From Bacteroidales bacterium (GTDB taxonomy: Bacteria; Bacteroidota; Bacteroidia; Bacteroidales; JAOZMU01): a stretch of DNA of 24,433 bases. Positions 24,140 to 24,433 of the stretch are shown here, piece by piece. The notes below the pieces were generated by a model, which did not search any database, was not told the origin of the DNA, and was given only the letters and a program-made list of their open reading frames with translations. A program made the translations under genes and the position numbers. Each line of letters starts with the position of its first letter. Position 1 is the first letter of the stretch. The stretch spans positions 1 through 24,433 of the forward strand of contig JAOZMU010000008.1 of the NCBI GenBank assembly GCA_029934165.1, given 5' to 3'.

Positions 24140-24270
24140 TTAATTCACAGCTTAAACGTTTCATAAAAAATAGGTCTTAGACCTTAATTCACAGCTTAGA
24201 CGTTTCATAAAAAATAGGTCTTAGACCTTAATTCACAGCTTAGACGCATCATAAAAAAACAGGTCTTAGC
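24140..24270. repeat. 44-bp tandem direct repeat, three copies, with internal palindrome
   Basis: Copies begin with TTAATTCACAGCTTA at 24140, 24184 and 24228, an exact 44-bp period. Copies 1 and 2 differ at one base (CTTAAACG against CTTAGACG). Copy 3 is more diverged: CGCATC for CGTTTC, one extra base in the A-run, and its end is cut at GGTCTTAG. Copies 1 and 2 each end over a perfect 13-base palindrome AGGTCTTAGACCT (24172-24184 and 24216-24228), 6-bp arms around a single T. The role is unknown; a minisatellite or a protein-binding array are both possible. Confidence 0.93.
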
Positions 24271-24290
24271 TATCGGTTAATTAGGATATG

Positions 24291-24322
24291 AAAGGGAGTT
24301 TTTCACTCCCTTTTATCTTTTT
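24291..24322 (+). terminator. Intrinsic (Rho-independent) terminator of the giant gene
   Basis: A perfect 9-bp stem, AAAGGGAGT (24291-24299) and ACTCCCTTT (24305-24313), closes a 5-base loop TTTTC and is followed by a T-rich tract (TTTTATCTTTTTA). It lies about 200 bases after the stop codon, beyond the tandem repeat, so the repeats should be in the transcript's 3' untranslated region. The A-run on the 5' side means it might also work in the opposite direction. Confidence 0.88.
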
Positions 24323-24376
24323 ACTTTGAAAAAATCAAAAAAAATTGAGATACAAGATTTTAATAAAAAAAAATTT

Positions 24377-24433
24377 TGGGGCGGCTTCGGGCTTTTCGCT
24401 TGTAGTTGCCTCGTGCCTTGCGTTTTTGGCAAT
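24377..24433. other. GC-rich edge segment, candidate dispersed intergenic repeat
   Basis: After an A/T homopolymer stretch the base composition changes sharply at GGGGCGGCTTCGGGC and stays GC-rich to the window edge, in contrast to everything upstream. Short GGCTTCGGGC-type motifs of this kind recall GC-rich intergenic repeats of some Bacteroidota genomes, but that is from memory and cannot be tested here. No RNA gene or protein could be recognised in 57 bases. Confidence 0.4.

Larger units (their letters stand above)
24089..24433. other. Intergenic region downstream of the giant gene
   Basis: These 345 bases have no convincing gene on either strand. In order: about 50 bases of featureless AT-rich DNA (24089-24139), three copies of a 44-bp tandem repeat (24140-24270), an intrinsic terminator (24291-24320), an A-rich stretch (about 24329-24376) and a GC-rich stretch to the window edge (24377-24433). 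A minus-strand frame is open from the edge to TGA at 24335-24337 (32 codons), but it ends in Phe/Ile/Lys low-complexity and is not convincing. Confidence 0.8.

Noticed and set aside
24140..24270. CRISPR array
   Set aside because: The 44-bp copies are directly abutting, with no variable spacers between repeats, so it is a plain tandem repeat.
24321..24330. Bacteroidota-type -7 promoter element (TAnnTTTG) for a downstream gene
   Set aside because: The sequence reads TACTTTG, one base short of the consensus spacing; no -33 element or downstream gene is visible.
24335..24433. C-terminal end of a minus-strand gene entering from the window edge
   Set aside because: Only 32 codons, ending in a Phe/Ile/Lys run encoded by homopolymer tracts; no recognisable protein family.

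Overview
The window is almost entirely one gene. A single plus-strand reading frame is open from base 2 to the stop codon at 24086-24088, giving at least 8,028 residues, and its true start lies upstream of the window. The product is a giant secreted or surface protein of the Bacteroidota. The evidence for this is a C-terminal 'gliding motility-associated' (CHU_C / type B) type IX secretion sorting domain, PKD domains just before it, AT-rich coding DNA and the standard genetic code. No start codon, signal peptide or promoter is visible, and the species cannot be named from the sequence.

Layout: (1) 2-22750 is a run of about 81-residue beta-sandwich-like (PKD/Ig-like) repeats: one partial unit and, by my hand count, 93 complete units. 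Each unit has the pattern AGxDQxxC ... GxGxW ... V(x)nL(x)nGxNxFxW ... C ... DxVxIxNN. (2) Units 1-45 (194-11059) are arranged as a strict A/B dimer with a 161-residue (483-bp) period. From unit 46 on (11060-22750) the dimer register is lost, and the last third holds the irregular units: insertions, CxxC motifs, Trp-to-Tyr changes and a reciprocal cysteine loss. (3) 22751-23776 holds four PKD-type domains. (4) 23777-24085 is the type B sorting domain, ending in LLR. (5) 24089-24433 is non-coding. It carries three copies of a 44-bp tandem repeat, a strong intrinsic terminator, and a GC-rich stretch at the very edge that looks like a different kind of DNA.

Taken together this is a fibre-like or stalk-like adhesin or cell-surface protein: many disulfide-containing domains in series, joined to the type IX secretion machinery through its C-terminus. 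Role (gliding, adhesion, cell-cell contact) is inference. The most unusual observations are the sharp switch from dimeric to monomeric repeat organisation, the adjacent pair of units (91 and 92) that each lost the opposite cysteine, and the CxxC motifs at the same place in two units eight apart. The other open frames in the window, on both strands, are shadows of the repeat array.
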